A DNA stretch of 64,000 bases, taken from contig JAJEKV010000016.1 of NCBI GenBank assembly GCA_021234155.1, forward strand, positions 18,348,698 to 18,412,697. The letters run 5' to 3'. The number at the start of each line of letters is the position of its first letter. Positions within the stretch are counted from its first letter, which is position 1. This DNA is from Isoetes taiwanensis. Its lineage: Eukaryota > Streptophyta > Lycopodiopsida > Isoetales > Isoetaceae. Below are positions 46,886 to 57,629 of the stretch, in pieces. The notes under the pieces were generated by a model. That model was not told the DNA's origin. It did not search any database and was given only the letters and a program-made list of their open reading frames with translations. A program made the translations under genes and the position numbers.

Positions 46886-47147
46886 AAATAAATGCCGCCT
46901 TGATATTTCGCCTTTTTGGCCTTGTTTTTTAAACATGAAACTTTATGTCGATGCCTTCTTGGTTTTTTGGTGCCAGAATGTTGCCGGAAAAACTTTTGGA
47001 AAGCCGGAAATATCAAGCCAGTTCTTATTTCGTCAAAGAAAAATTCTTGCCGGCAGAAAATTTCGTGGCCCGCGGCCAGGCTCGCGGCTGCCGCCGCTCG
47101 CCAGGGCTTTCGCCCAGAAATTTTCTGTCGGCAGGAATTACCTGTTC
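46886..47147. mobile_element. Foldback insertion (about 260 bp) with nested inverted repeats
   Basis: This stretch is absent from the duplicate locus, where GATGGCATAACTAGG is continuous (48834-48848). It contains two hairpins. AATTCTTGCCGGCAG... at 47042-47064 pairs with 47117-47139 in 21 of 23 positions around a GC-rich 52-base loop. GCCTTGATATTTC at 46897-46909 pairs with 47007-47019 in 12 of 13. There is no coding capacity. The empty site in copy B shows that it arrived after the tandem duplication. Confidence 0.8.
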
Positions 47148-47220
47148 CATAACTAGGACTTTATGTACATAAATTATATTTACATAAGAACTAACAAATG
47201 GAATGTAGAATCGGACTAAC

Positions 47221-47852
47221 CTCCATTGTCTTCAAGTACTTGTGAATCCTTTCGTCTCTTCATACACAGCACGAACAACAATAATAAAGAGACCACAAAT
47301 GCTACACCTCCAATAGAAATACCAATGATTAAACCACTTGAGAGGCTCTTTGCATGGCTTGAAACATGTAGAGAAGATGGGGGAGGAGGGGGAAATAAAA
47401 TTGGAGGAGGTGGAGGGGAATATTTGGGAGGTTTAGAGGGAGATGGAGGAGATGGTTGAGGTGGGGGTTGGGAAGGGATGAATGGAGGAGGGGGAGGAGG
47501 TGATGTAATACGAAAAGGAGGAGGGGGATAAGAAGCAAGAGGAGGTGGAGGAGGAGAGAGAGGTGGAGGAGGGGGATAAGCGGCAAAAAAGTGCGAGGGA
47601 GACGGGGGGTTGGTTGAGGTGCGATTTGGGGAGGAGGTGCTTCAAGGGGGGAGGAGGAGGAGGAGGAGTAATAAGAGGTGGAGCAGTCGGAGAAGATGGA
47701 GGAGGAGGAGGATAAGCGACAGACGGTGTGGGAGGAGAAGGGGTTGGTCCAGGTGCGGGATTTGAGGGAGGAGGTGGAAGAGGAGAAATGGCAGGAGGTG
47801 TTTGAATAAGGGAAGGAGTAGGAGCTCCTGTTGGAGCAGGTGTTGCTGCCAT
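47221..47852 (-). pseudogene. PERK-like first exon, copy A
   Basis: From ATG 47852 the frame reads AATPAPTGAPTPSLIQTPPA and long PPPP/SPPPP runs, the extracellular domain of a PERK-type receptor kinase. Two frame changes interrupt it near 47640 and 47580. It resumes as SSGLIIGISIGGVAFVVSLL, a membrane span, with CMKRRKDSQVLEDNGG after it, and an intact GTTAGT donor at 47220. No kinase exons follow within the window on this strand. Those beyond 46.6 kb are displaced or lost, so this is an orphan exon. It is distinct in sequence from the PERK gene at 36.6-39.8 kb. Confidence 0.82.
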
Positions 47853-48439
47853 GGCCTTCAACCAACCTATTACAGGATCAATCCAAAACTTGGAGCATTA
47901 AGTGGCTCAAATCAAAAGCTACCTGCATTAATTCAACCTCCTATTCCATACCCCAGAGTCCTTCTATAAAAGCTCTTCTAAAAGCATTTATGGAAGATAT
48001 TACAGATACAAGGGTTGCGACTAGTAGACGTGCACACAAATACTTAACAAGCAATAGTAACACGATTTTAGTGATATGTATTCCCTACATATTTTATGTT
48101 ACTTAGTGTACTCACGTATAGGAAAGTAGAAAGAAAAGAGAAAATGACTATGGCATTAGAATCTGTCAAGGCCCTTCAATCACTATTATTATTATTATTG
48201 ACATGCTTCTACTAAATCGAATAATGTAAATTACAATGATATGTGGTGTAAGATACCCACATCTCGGACATGAGTGTGCAAGAGAAACCACATAACAAAG
48301 CCACTATTTCAAAGTAGAACAAAGAGAAGCGTCCCATTGAGACATTATGTGTATTATTTAATTCTTCTTGATTTGAAAAATTTTATAAGTTTATCTATAA
48401 ATCAAAAGTATAATGGTTATCAAAGGCATAAGATTACTA

Positions 48440-49215
48440 GGCAGTTCTTATCATGTCCTCACTCCTTGGAAGTTAGCGCGCAATGCAATGAATTGTAAAA
48501 TCCAAGTAGTACTACGTGCTACCAAATCTACCCATGCTTCATATGGAGAGGGGCAGTGTGTATAGGTATGACACATATAATTCTCCATTTTGCCCCAAGT
48601 TCTAGTGGATGAAAGCATGTTTTTTCTTATTGTTTGTTATACATGCCATAGATGATGCATGTACTTGCTGTCAAGATGTAAAGGTGTGAGTTTACAATGT
48701 CAAAACCGTAGCGATAGATATACTTAGAAGCCTTTTAGAAAATGACACTCCATAAAAGGGCTAGATCCACACATTAAGTAAGGAAGTATTTTGATAGTGA
48801 TGCTCCATGAACTTGCCAACACGATAGTATGTGATGGCATAACTAGGACTTTATATGTACATATGTTTTATATTTACACAAAACTAAGAAATGTAATATA
48901 GAATGGGACTGGCCTCCATTGTCATCAGGTACTTGTGAATCCCTATGTCTCTTAATAAACAGCACTAGCAACAATAATAAGGAGACCACAAATACTGCAC
49001 CACCAACAGAAATACTGATGATAATACGCAAATTTGATAGCACGTAGTACATATATATGTAGATTTGTAACATAATACAAATCTACCCATAATTATTACA
49101 ATGAAATGTTATATGGCGTAAGACACCTACACCTCGGGCATGAATGTGCAGGAGAAACCACATCACATTTCTAAAAATCTATTATTTCAAAGTAGAAGAA
49201 AGAAAGCATCCCATA
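48440..49215. repeat. Duplicated PERK-like locus, copy B
   Basis: This is the counterpart of 42636-42840, 46670-46885, 47148-47330 and 48225-48340, without the LINE, the foldback insertion or most of the proline-rich exon. About 600 bp of the exon are missing between the membrane-span end (about 49030) and the downstream match (49105). Confidence 0.85.
48914..49040 (-). pseudogene. PERK-like first exon remnant, copy B (membrane span only)
   Basis: The minus frame IIISISVGGAVFVVSLLLLL followed by FIKRHRDSQVPDDNGG is the paralogue of the copy A span. The proline-rich part is deleted. The donor position reads GCCAGT rather than GTTAGT, so normal splicing would also be lost. Confidence 0.8.
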
Positions 49216-49695
49216 GTTGATGGCCAAGGTCCCAATCATTCATGGCTACCACTTGCTTCTCAAACTTGAATCTTACCATGCCTAAGATCCTAGATGGATG
49301 AACAAAATGTTGAGAGAAACTGTTAATCGCCTCCTTTTCCACAAAACCCATAGCAACCAAGCCTTGCACATATGAATCGCTTGCGTCTTTATTGAACTTC
49401 AATAAAAACATCTTTGACTGGTATGATGCATTACAATACTCCCCTTATACGACTTCATACAAGCTAAATATGTAGAAAATGTATAATACAATGTTTGATG
49501 GTCTCATAGCCGAATGGCATAGAATACAGTCAGATTGAACCTTTGGCTCAAATTTACTTATTTACTCTTAAGCTCCATGAACTATCTACCAAGGAACGAA
49601 TTTTTCCAAATATATTTTTTATATTTGTTTCACTTCCTCTAGTTCTAATTGAATATTCTACTTTACAGGTATTGCAATATCTTACTACGATGGAG
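49216..49695. other. No confident gene
   Basis: A minus-strand open frame ends at 49187 (AMGFVEKEAINSFSQHFV, QVVAMNDWDLGHQLWDAF) but has no recognised family. It may be the degraded 3' portion of the LINE next door. Confidence 0.3.
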
Positions 49696-49699
49696 GAGT

Positions 49700-51000
49700 C
49701 TATAACATGCCGAGACAAAATGGCCTACTAAAGACCCTGTGTGTCACCATAAAACTACCAACCATCAGCTTTGCATACAACAGAATGTATGCAACCACCA
49801 ATTTCCAAACCATTTTCTCCTGTTGACAAAGACCAAAATTCTTTTGGAATTCCTCCCAAAATAGCAGAAGCCTTTGAGAGTACCAATCTCCTATAGAATT
49901 CACACTTAACAATATCCTTGGATCCTTAAATCCACTTGCAAAAATGGAGGCTTTGGATCATCATTAATTGTTACTACTAACCATCAGATTGGCGTTACAA
50001 TAGAATAACAATTTCCTACACTCAGTTGCCACAAACTCTTAATGTACTCCCATGATTTCAGTAAGCCTTTAAGAAAAGAGGATGCCCCCTTTGTATGACC
50101 GCAAGCCATAAAACAAACCCATGGGAATTATACTCGCTTAGAAGCCTTACCACAAGGGATGCAATGAATCCATGGCTGATATGCCAACTGAAGATCAAGA
50201 GAGTTCATTTCCACACAACAATTGCCACGTGAACTTACACACCAAGACCTTGCTATGAAGAGAAAAATCCAATACTCCCAGTTCACCATGAAACTTCGGG
50301 ATAGTATTTATTCCAGACAATCTTGCAATCTGCTTCTTCCTTATTTCCCCTTATATCAAGTTACGAATCGTCTGTGTTAATCTGTGAACAATGTATTTAG
50401 AGGCTAAGTGAAGCCACATGAATGTGTGTGCTACCTAACACTGGATTAGTCACTGTGATTCTGCCTGCAGTCGACAACTTATAAGCCTTTCACCAATTTA
50501 AGTGCTTATCAAGGCCCGGAAGAATCTCATTCTAAGATTTTACAATTGACCTGTCAATGACGAGTGGGTACCTAAGAGCTCGGATGGGGCACCATGTGGG
50601 ACAAACTTTGAAGGAAAATTTTGCTCGATAACTGACAAAGGATGTTCGAGAAGCCACAATGCTGCACGTTTCTCCCAATTTAAGGAACATCCTGCTATCA
50701 AAGAAAAAGAGTCTAACAACTCTCTTGCATTCGATACATTTTCTTTTGACGCCTCAAGAAGTAGAAATGTGTTGTCTGTATGCCAGTTGAAAACTTGTTG
50801 AGTACCATCATACATGGTTAGTCCTATGACGACATAATCCTCCACTGCTGAGAGAATCGACTAAAATAATCCTTCGGCCACAAAGTTAAACAAGAAAGGT
50901 GTCAAAGAACAACATTGTCTGATACCCCTTCCTATTGAAACAAGGTGCTGCGCACAAGGGGTTGCCCTCCGGAAGGCCCTAAAGTGTGTCTTCGTGTTGG
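49700..51000 (-). mobile_element. L1-type LINE relic (RT and C-terminal part)
   Basis: Read downward from 50940: RGIRQCCSLTPFLFNFVAEG, then NWHTDNTFLLLEASKENVSN (YADD box changed to HTDN), LDSFSLIAGCSLNWEKRAAL, KLVKGL-type remnant of the HLNWW.A.KLS.AGRI block near 50490, TNPVLGSTHIHVASLSL (about 50430) and SKVLVCKFTWQLL (50260). The order matches the LINE at 15.4-17.9 kb. Many stops and frame changes are present. A further open frame at 49912-49700 probably belongs to it. Confidence 0.85.
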
Positions 51001-51199
51001 CAAATCCCAGACATTGGCATAATTCAATTTTTTTTTATTAAGTCTACCAGAGACATCACTATGATGAGTAAATTTTTTATAAATTTTGTAGGAGAAAAGT
51101 GGGCCTCCTACTCTTCTCTTCTTGTCAAAATGGGGGACCGACCATTGTTCGCTAACACACAAAGGGGAGTATGCCAATTGGGGAATGCACACCCCACAT

Positions 51200-53690
51200 T
51201 GTTGTCACGAACCAAAGCATATAAACGGGAGATTATGGACACGTGATTATTGTCGTTCTACTCAAGATTCGTTGCTGACAAAAACATAAGCTTATAGTAT
51301 GGCCACCCTAGAGTACAAAGATTGGAAATAAACCATCCAATATATTGTTTCATCACAAGAACATTGCAACTTTCATTGATTTGCCTCTTTTTTTAGGTCA
51401 CTTCTATTAGGCAAAGTCAAACATTGTAGCTTCATTGATTAACCATAAAAATATTGTGAAGGTTGAATTCAGTAGAAATTAAGTCTAAATCCTATCTTCC
51501 GTAGAACCAATAATTCTTGCCTATACCAAATCATTACATGAAGATTTGATAAAATTTGAAGATTTGAATTTCAGATATCAAAGAGAATTCCTTTTGCTTT
51601 CTCATCAACAAAATTACAATAGTGTAAATGGAGTAAAATTTCTTGAAACTTATGATCCACACTATATATGACAACATAAATTGCTCACTAGAAAATCATA
51701 TAAAAGCAGAAGCCATTGGTTTCGCATGGCAAGCATTTTTCAAAAACATAATAGGAAAGTCAAAATTAAAATCGCTATACAGCTATTCACCTTCCAAAAT
51801 GAATTTATTTTGATTGCGATGAATATACTGCAAAGGTGTTAACAGTGTATCAGAGTTGATAGACAACATGCAAGCACTTCAGTATGAATGATAGATCTAC
51901 CTGTTGGGTAATTTTCTACAACACGACCCTCCAGTTATAAAACTTTTGGACTTGCCTTTTTCTATCAGTAGTAGGGCAGCACTGAGTCTGATCGCGTCCT
52001 GAAGGAGTACATATGCAACATTCTGAATGGAGCCTTGTGCATTGTACACAAGGCTTCATTCTGGGACAAGTATGATTTCAGAGCAAGCAATATATTTGTT
52101 GTATCATCATCTAAAATGGCTTGAAGCTCTAGAAATTTCAATCCCAGTTAACAAGAATACCTTATAACCACATAGAATGAACAAGCTAAGGGAACTTATA
52201 TATTGACCTGCACAAGCTTAAAGATCAACTTATCAAGGGGTGAATAGTTGGCAAGATTGTGTTCCAATAATGGCTCAACATTCATCTTCAAACTTTACGT
52301 TATCTGCAGAACCATCAAGTATGTTATGAAGGACGTGCAAAAATCTGAAAGACATCCAGTGATTAGATGTAAGCAGAGCCCCTCCAGTAAGTTCAGCTAC
52401 ACGTTTGAGCAAAAAATGGTGTGCCAGAATTTCCTTGGGTTCCTGTTGCTTGCTACATTGATAACATGTATAAATTACTTGATAAGGAATATCTTGATTA
52501 ATCTAGAGTATGGAGGCATACCTTGATGTTTCAATTGCAGATTCTGCACTCTAGGCAGTAGCTGAATTTTCTTTAGATATAAGCACACCAATACAAACAC
52601 CTGCCTGAAGCTCACAATTTATGTTGGCAAATGACAAATAGGAATACTATGCCATTAATAGCTAAGCAACTTGTAAATCCTTTTTTTTTACATGCCTTAC
52701 GTGGTCGTGACACAAATTAGGGCAACCTCCAAGTTATGTGGATGCGAGATGCGGGATGCGGATGCGGGATGCGGATGCATTTACCAGGTAAGTACCAGAA
52801 CCATAATAGCATATTGGGGAAGGATGTGAAGTTGTTAGTCAGGGGGGCAGTCCAGAAAGTTGGGGGTAGAGACTGCACGACCAGGAATTTCAAGAGGTGC
52901 CTGTTAATTCTTAAACTTATTCTTATTCATCTCTGGTAACGGGATGTTTCTTTAAAATGCCTTTGGTTCTTTGGGCAAACAGAACGGAAGGATCTACCAT
53001 TACTGTAATATCCGAGCCTTGTAGCAGCGATTAGAATACAATAATGTATAATAAATCAGACAAAAATTGGTTTGTATATAATCCGAGAGCACCCGGCTAT
53101 GGACGGGATACAGCAACTATGACAACACAGAGAAGGAAGCAAAATCAATGTTGTCAAGCAACCAAGGGGAAAAAAAGCAGTTTATGTCATACAGGCTTCG
53201 ATCCTGAAATTTGAAATTAATAACCGTTTAGCAAATAACGGTAGGAAATATGCATAGCTAATCCTAATTCTAATTTTAAATTTTAACTTAGGCCCATACT
53301 AAAATAAAGACGTATGGGAGTGGCTCGAATAAGGAAAAAATAATAATAGTAAATATAGGGGTGTAACATTGCATGGAACCCTAATGACATGCCACCTATT
53401 CGATGAAAGGGGAGTCGTTAATAATGATTAGCCGTGGGAGTGAAGAACCAGAGTACGATTGTCAGAAAAGGTTTATAGGGCACAGCTATGATGCTTCTTA
53501 CACACACATACGAAAAAACCAAAAAAAGAGGTAGGACAAGATAAGACAAGACTAGCAATTAATAAAGATGGGTCCAATAAAGGAGCGGGAACAAGGAAGC
53601 TAAATCCTAAAAGCTATCAGACTATAAGAGAGGATGAAGACAAGGACGAACTTCTCCTCAAGAATTTGACGGACCCTACAACAATTTCTC
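51200..53690. other. No gene seen; two small repeat features
   Basis: This is AT-rich, non-coding DNA. At 52025-52061 GAATGGAGCCTTGTG pairs with CACAAGGCTTCATTC in 14 of 15 positions around a CATTGTA loop. At 52741-52778 GATGCGG/GATGCGGGATGCGG units form a short minisatellite. Confidence 0.6.
52025..52061. repeat. 15-bp hairpin, one mismatch
   Basis: GAATGGAGCCTTGTG, loop CATTGTA, CACAAGGCTTCATTC. The arms pair in 14 of 15 positions. It is too short to call a microRNA precursor. Confidence 0.85.
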
Positions 53691-53739
53691 TAACAGCTCA
53701 AGCATCCAGCTCGCCGTGCACAGGGTGCCGAAGAGATAT

Positions 53740-54246
53740 ATGGATAGAGGCAAGAAAATCATTGAATCACAGCCAGCCGAGGAACCGATAACAAGGAAGC
53801 GGCCAAGGTCTGGGAATCCTGGAAACCTTACAGTCCCCTGGAATCCAGAACTTGAGGAGGCAGGTCCGTGGTGCATATGCGAGCAAGATTGCCTGTGTTT
53901 GGAGAGAGGACTCTCGTCGTGCATCAACTACGGTAGGGTTCATTGTCTTTTCTGTGATAGAATCCATCATTCCCAATCAATGAAAGATGCAAGGTATAGC
54001 CTTCGTTTGTTGGAAGTCATGGGAGTTATGACCGACAAGAACGATACACTAAGGACGCAGGACATGGAAAGAGTGATGCAGTGCTTCAATTGGCTGCAAA
54101 TGAATGCTACAGTTCAGAAGTCAACATGTTATCAACATGAGCTGCTGGTCGGTTATCCTGGAAAGGTTTGTGTGTTTTGCTGCGAAAAAAATCCTAAATA
54201 TGCAGAACCTTTATGGCGAGAAATGTCGAGAAGAAAAAGAAGATAG
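53740..54246 (+). CDS. Cys-rich small protein, unrecognised
   Basis: The first ATG (53740) gives about 168 residues. An upstream acceptor (CTCTAACAG at 53697) would extend the frame a little. The N-terminus is basic (ITRKRPRSG). Then comes a cysteine cluster, CICEQDCLCLERGLSSC, followed by VHCLFCDRIHH, which has the spacing of a metal-binding module. A second pair, CVFCCEKNP, lies near the C-terminus, which ends in RREMSRRKRR-like basic residues. Zinc binding and nuclear location are inferences from composition. The frame has no internal stops, unlike most neighbours. No family was recognised, and it may be an element-encoded ORF. Confidence 0.35.
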   Translation: MDRGKKIIESQPAEEPITRKRPRSGNPGNLTVPWNPELEEAGPWCICEQDCLCLERGLSSCINYGRVHCLFCDRIHHSQSMKDARYSLRLLEVMGVMTDKNDTLRTQDMERVMQCFNWLQMNATVQKSTCYQHELLVGYPGKVCVFCCEKNPKYAEPLWREMSRRKRR

Positions 54247-54984
54247 GAGAAAGCTCCACAGGTAAGAAGTCGGGCAGAAGAATAGACCAAGGGTAGATCG
54301 ATGGGAAGAAGCCGAATAGGCGACCCCAAAAAATTCTTTTGTGATTATTTTCTGTTTTTGTTTTTTGTTTGTCAATCCTTTGCTCTATGCTCCTCTTCTG
54401 TTCCAGCCTCCCGCGAATCGTCCAATATGTGTAATCCCCAGGTTTCTGAGACTTTGAGATTTATAAAAATGGAAATATTACCTTCAGAAAGGATTATGAA
54501 TATATTTCCCGGACTCCGGGGTGTATGTTTGTGCTATGGACATGAATTATTTGATGCCAGTAAGATCTTCTGATAAAATGAGGAGTGGTAGTTAAACTAT
54601 GCAATGGGTTACGAAAATAGATAGGCAAGTAGAAAATGTTACCCATAGCAAAGCACCCAAAGATAAAGCCAAGTCACTTGTAACGTGGGAGGAATACTTA
54701 GGTGAAAAAACGCAAACCATATCGTGGACAACAGGGAGCATAGGACATGAGATCAACGGGTGGCAATCACAAAGGTGGGAAACAGAAAATACAGCAACGA
54801 GGAGGGCCGTGTATCCCGGGTAGACAACAGGATGCCTAATCAGATATTAAGAATCTTGACAAATACGGGTGGGATATAAAATAACAAAAGTAAAAGACCC
54901 ACAGCGACCAGAGACTTCTAACGTATGCTTAGACGGGGGAATACCTCGACACAAAGCATGATAGATACACACAAAGAATGAATG

Positions 54985-55459
54985 GATGGTGTCTGCCAGA
55001 TGAGTAAAAGGGGGACGGAGCAAGTTACGGGACAGAGAGACCCAGCCTCCGCTGTACACCAGGATAGCAAGGGCTAGACCCACCAATTGGTATTCCGGAC
55101 CACCATAAACTCGAATTCTCGTGGTATAGTGGACATGATCCACATCAGCATGATTGACACGTCAGTAAGAAAGCCACATCATGTTACGGACGGAAGATTA
55201 AAATCCCAAGTAAGGAGCAAATGATGTCTTCTATATTGAGTAAAAGGCGGACGAAGTAAGATACGGGACAGAGAGGCCCAGCCTCCGCCGTACACCAGGA
55301 TAGCGAGGGCTAGACCCACCAACTGGTATTCCGGACCACCATATTACCATAAACTCGAACTCTCGTGATATAGTGGACATGATCCACATCAGCATGATTG
55401 ACACATCAGCAAGAAAGCCACATCACGTTACGGGCGAAAGATTAAAATCCCAAGTAAGG
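54985..55459. repeat. Tandem duplication, 236-bp period
   Basis: Copies 54985-55216 and 55221-55459 share GAGTAAAAGG.GGACG, TACACCAGGATAGC, GGTATTCCGGACCACCAT, GTGGACATGATCCACATCAG and the end GATTAAAATCCCAAGTAAGG. They are about 90% identical by eye. No coding frame. The inverted pair GTGGACATGATCCAC inside each unit is a short palindrome-like core. Confidence 0.92.
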
Positions 55460-55540
55460 TCTCCTCGGATGTGATAACAAGCTACAAGAAAATAATTGTT
55501 CAAGTGCATGATATTAGTGTAGTAACCAAAACACATAAAA

Positions 55541-55862
55541 TTTACCTATGTTTGCTTTAGTTAGGGCCCGAAGGGCCCAAATTTGTTTTTCAATATAACA
55601 ACCAACACACAACTACCATTAGCATTATTAACATAAACCATTGCATCCAACGCATTTAAATTAAAATCCCTCTGAAACCCCCTTTGGTTTGGGTGCACAT
55701 TCACAGGCGGGGTTACTCCGGGCACCGAGAGTTATTGGATGAGCATATTTGCCCATTATTCCTTGATCTGGACCGTATACAGCGATCCTCGTTTGTGGGG
55801 TATGCCTGTACAAGTTTTTGTATACTGTATATTGAGGTTTACAAAATACTATAAGGTTTGAG
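55541..55862. mobile_element. Foldback/MITE copy 2, right arm missing
   Basis: It starts TTTACCTATGTTTGCTTTAG and GGGCCCGAAGGGCCC, the intact outer terminus that copy 1 lacks on its left. It then follows copy 1 through AACCCCCTTTGGTTTGGGTG, GATCCTCGTTTGTGGGGTAT and TTTTTGTATACTGTATATT, and stops at AAGGTTTGAG (55862), where the sequence turns to unrelated T-rich DNA. The right arm is absent. Confidence 0.9.
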
Positions 55863-56055
55863 GGGCTTTTGGGCATTTAATGCATAGGTTTACGCTCAAA
55901 AAATAAAAAACCTTTTTTTTCCATTTCTTTTCAGTAGATTTTTTTCTTTTTTTTCCTTTTTTTTTTACGTTGAGGGCCTTTCCTTTCAAAAAAAAAAAAA
56001 AAAAATACTTAAGAAAAAAATAGAATAAAAGCGATTTTCTTTTTTCTTTTCTCTC
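55863..56055. repeat. Poly-T and poly-A low-complexity block
   Basis: There are long T runs at 55910-55970 and an A run at 55987-56005. It separates the truncated MITE from the palindromic minisatellite. Confidence 0.9.
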
Positions 56056-56310
56056 TCTGAGCTACGTTTCTTGACTCACGAGTCGAGAAAGGCCCTTAGA
56101 CCTACATTTTTCAATCTGAGCTGCTTTTCTCGACTCCCGAGTGGAGAAAAGCCCTCAGATCTGCCTTTTTTATTCTGAACTGCCTTTCTCGCCTCGCGAG
56201 TCGAGAAAGGCCCTCAAACTTGCGTTTTTCACTCTAAGCTGCCTTTCTCGACTCGCGAGTCGAGAAAGACCCTCAAACTTGTGTTTTTCACTCTAAGCTT
56301 TTTCAAAAAA
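56056..56310. repeat. 59-bp minisatellite, each unit holding a 24-bp palindrome
   Basis: Units start at 56056, 56115, 56174 and 56233, with a partial unit at 56292. The period is exactly 59 bp throughout. Each centre is TTTCTCGACTCG followed by its complement CGAGTCGAGAAA. Unit 4 (56244-56267) is a perfect 24-bp palindrome, unit 3 has one mismatched pair, and units 1-2 have a few. The rest of the unit is T-rich (TTTTTCA.TCT). Confidence 0.97.
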
Positions 56311-57625
56311 ACCCTTAGGACTGGTTGTTTTTTTTTATTTGTATTGTCTGTGCGTCAATTCACTAACTTGAGTCCAGTTCAGATCCCGAACAGAAAGGAC
56401 ATGATCTGGAGCCATGGAAAGACCTGTTCATTGAAGAAAGAGGATGAGAAGAGCTTGGTGACATGCATTGGACAGGCTAGTGTATTCAAATTTCTATTCT
56501 CTCCAGTAGCTTGGAACACCTCGGACCTTGCTACGCACATTGTTCCCAGTAGCTGGTCTATGTGCGAAGATGATGTAGTAGTTGTGACAGCCCGACCATC
56601 ATGGTCTCTTCAACCGCTGTAAAATATAATGTAATGAAATTATTTATGAATAAAAATTCAAGGCAGATTAGCACTTTGTTTACATAGAGATAGCATTTTC
56701 ATTGGTTTTAGCTGTGCTCTTTACGTTATCGACTCGCTAACCAAGAAAAGTAGACCATGTAATTTTCCTTAATATTTTCTTTCACACAGGAAAAAGGACA
56801 TCTTTAAAAACAATAAAGCAGTTTTAATACTGCCAAAGGGTAAATAGATTTGAAATCCCAAGGCTGTTAAAAAACCATAATCAATTTTTTTTATTTTTTG
56901 CTATTTTATTTTTTGTTAAACTATATGAATTCGTTTCGAATCCAGGATCACGCCACTTCAAATGAAAAGGATTTATAATTTTTATTTGAAGACTCTGAAA
57001 TCTCTTTTCACCTTTAAAACTTTAAATTTTTCTTCGTAAATAATATAAAGCTGTTTTATCGTTTCTTTATCCACAAATAATTCTCGAAGTGAAAATAAAA
57101 CAGGGGGATTTTTTTCATCCTTTTTATGTAAAATAATAAGGTTCAAAAAAAAAAATGGGAATCTCATGAGGCCCACTTTAATAAAATGCGACTTTAAGGA
57201 ACCCAGTCCAAAATCATCCTCGTCCATGCAAGAAGTGTGCATAATTGCTAGGTAAAAGTATTGAAAGAAGTGCATCTCCAAGTAAACATGGATCCTCTCA
57301 GTACGTTGTTACCCCTCCTTTGACATCCTATAGTGAGATGCTCCAAGTAGGGTCTTCCTCATAAAGGAATTCATCTTCCGAGGGGGTTTAGTGGCAGTGA
57401 TACCGTTTAAACACAAGGCAAGGGCTAGAAATATCACTAGAAAAAGGAGAGATTCTACAATCACGTCATCCTTAAAGAATGTAGATGTTGCTCTTCAATC
57501 ATCATCAGTGTTGTCTGAGTATATTGCAGAAATAACCACTATGGAGAAAGGTGCTTAGAAAGCCAATGCTATAATTGTGCCTGATAGAGAAACAAGAAAA
57601 GGGGTGTACCCAGATACTAGATTAG
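56311..57625. other. No confident gene
   Basis: An open plus frame at 56281-56622 starts inside the minisatellite and shows no family signature. The remainder is AT-rich with homopolymer runs. Nothing else recognised. Confidence 0.45.
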
Positions 57626-57629
57626 ATCG

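Larger units (their letters stand above)
46660..48430. repeat. Right part of duplicated PERK-like locus, copy A
   Basis: Bases 46670-46885 and 47148-47330 match 48630-48840 and 48840-49025. Bases 48225-48340 (GTGTAAGATACCCACATCTC, GTGCAAGAGAAACCACAT) match 49105-49215. Together with 42636-42840 these define a tandem unit of about 2 kb before insertions. Copy A contains the LINE, a foldback insertion and the full proline-rich exon. Confidence 0.85.

Noticed and set aside
49500-49565. tRNA-like stretch (TAGCCGAATGG followed by GGCTCAAAT)
   Set aside because: The A box has one mismatch and the B box about four, and no cloverleaf stems could be drawn.
52025-52061. microRNA precursor
   Set aside because: The stem is only 15 bp with no extension beyond it, too short for a plant pre-miRNA.
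54985-55459. LTR pair of a small retrotransposon (TRIM)
   Set aside because: The two units are separated by only about four bases, leaving no interior, primer-binding site or polypurine tract. A tandem duplication is simpler.
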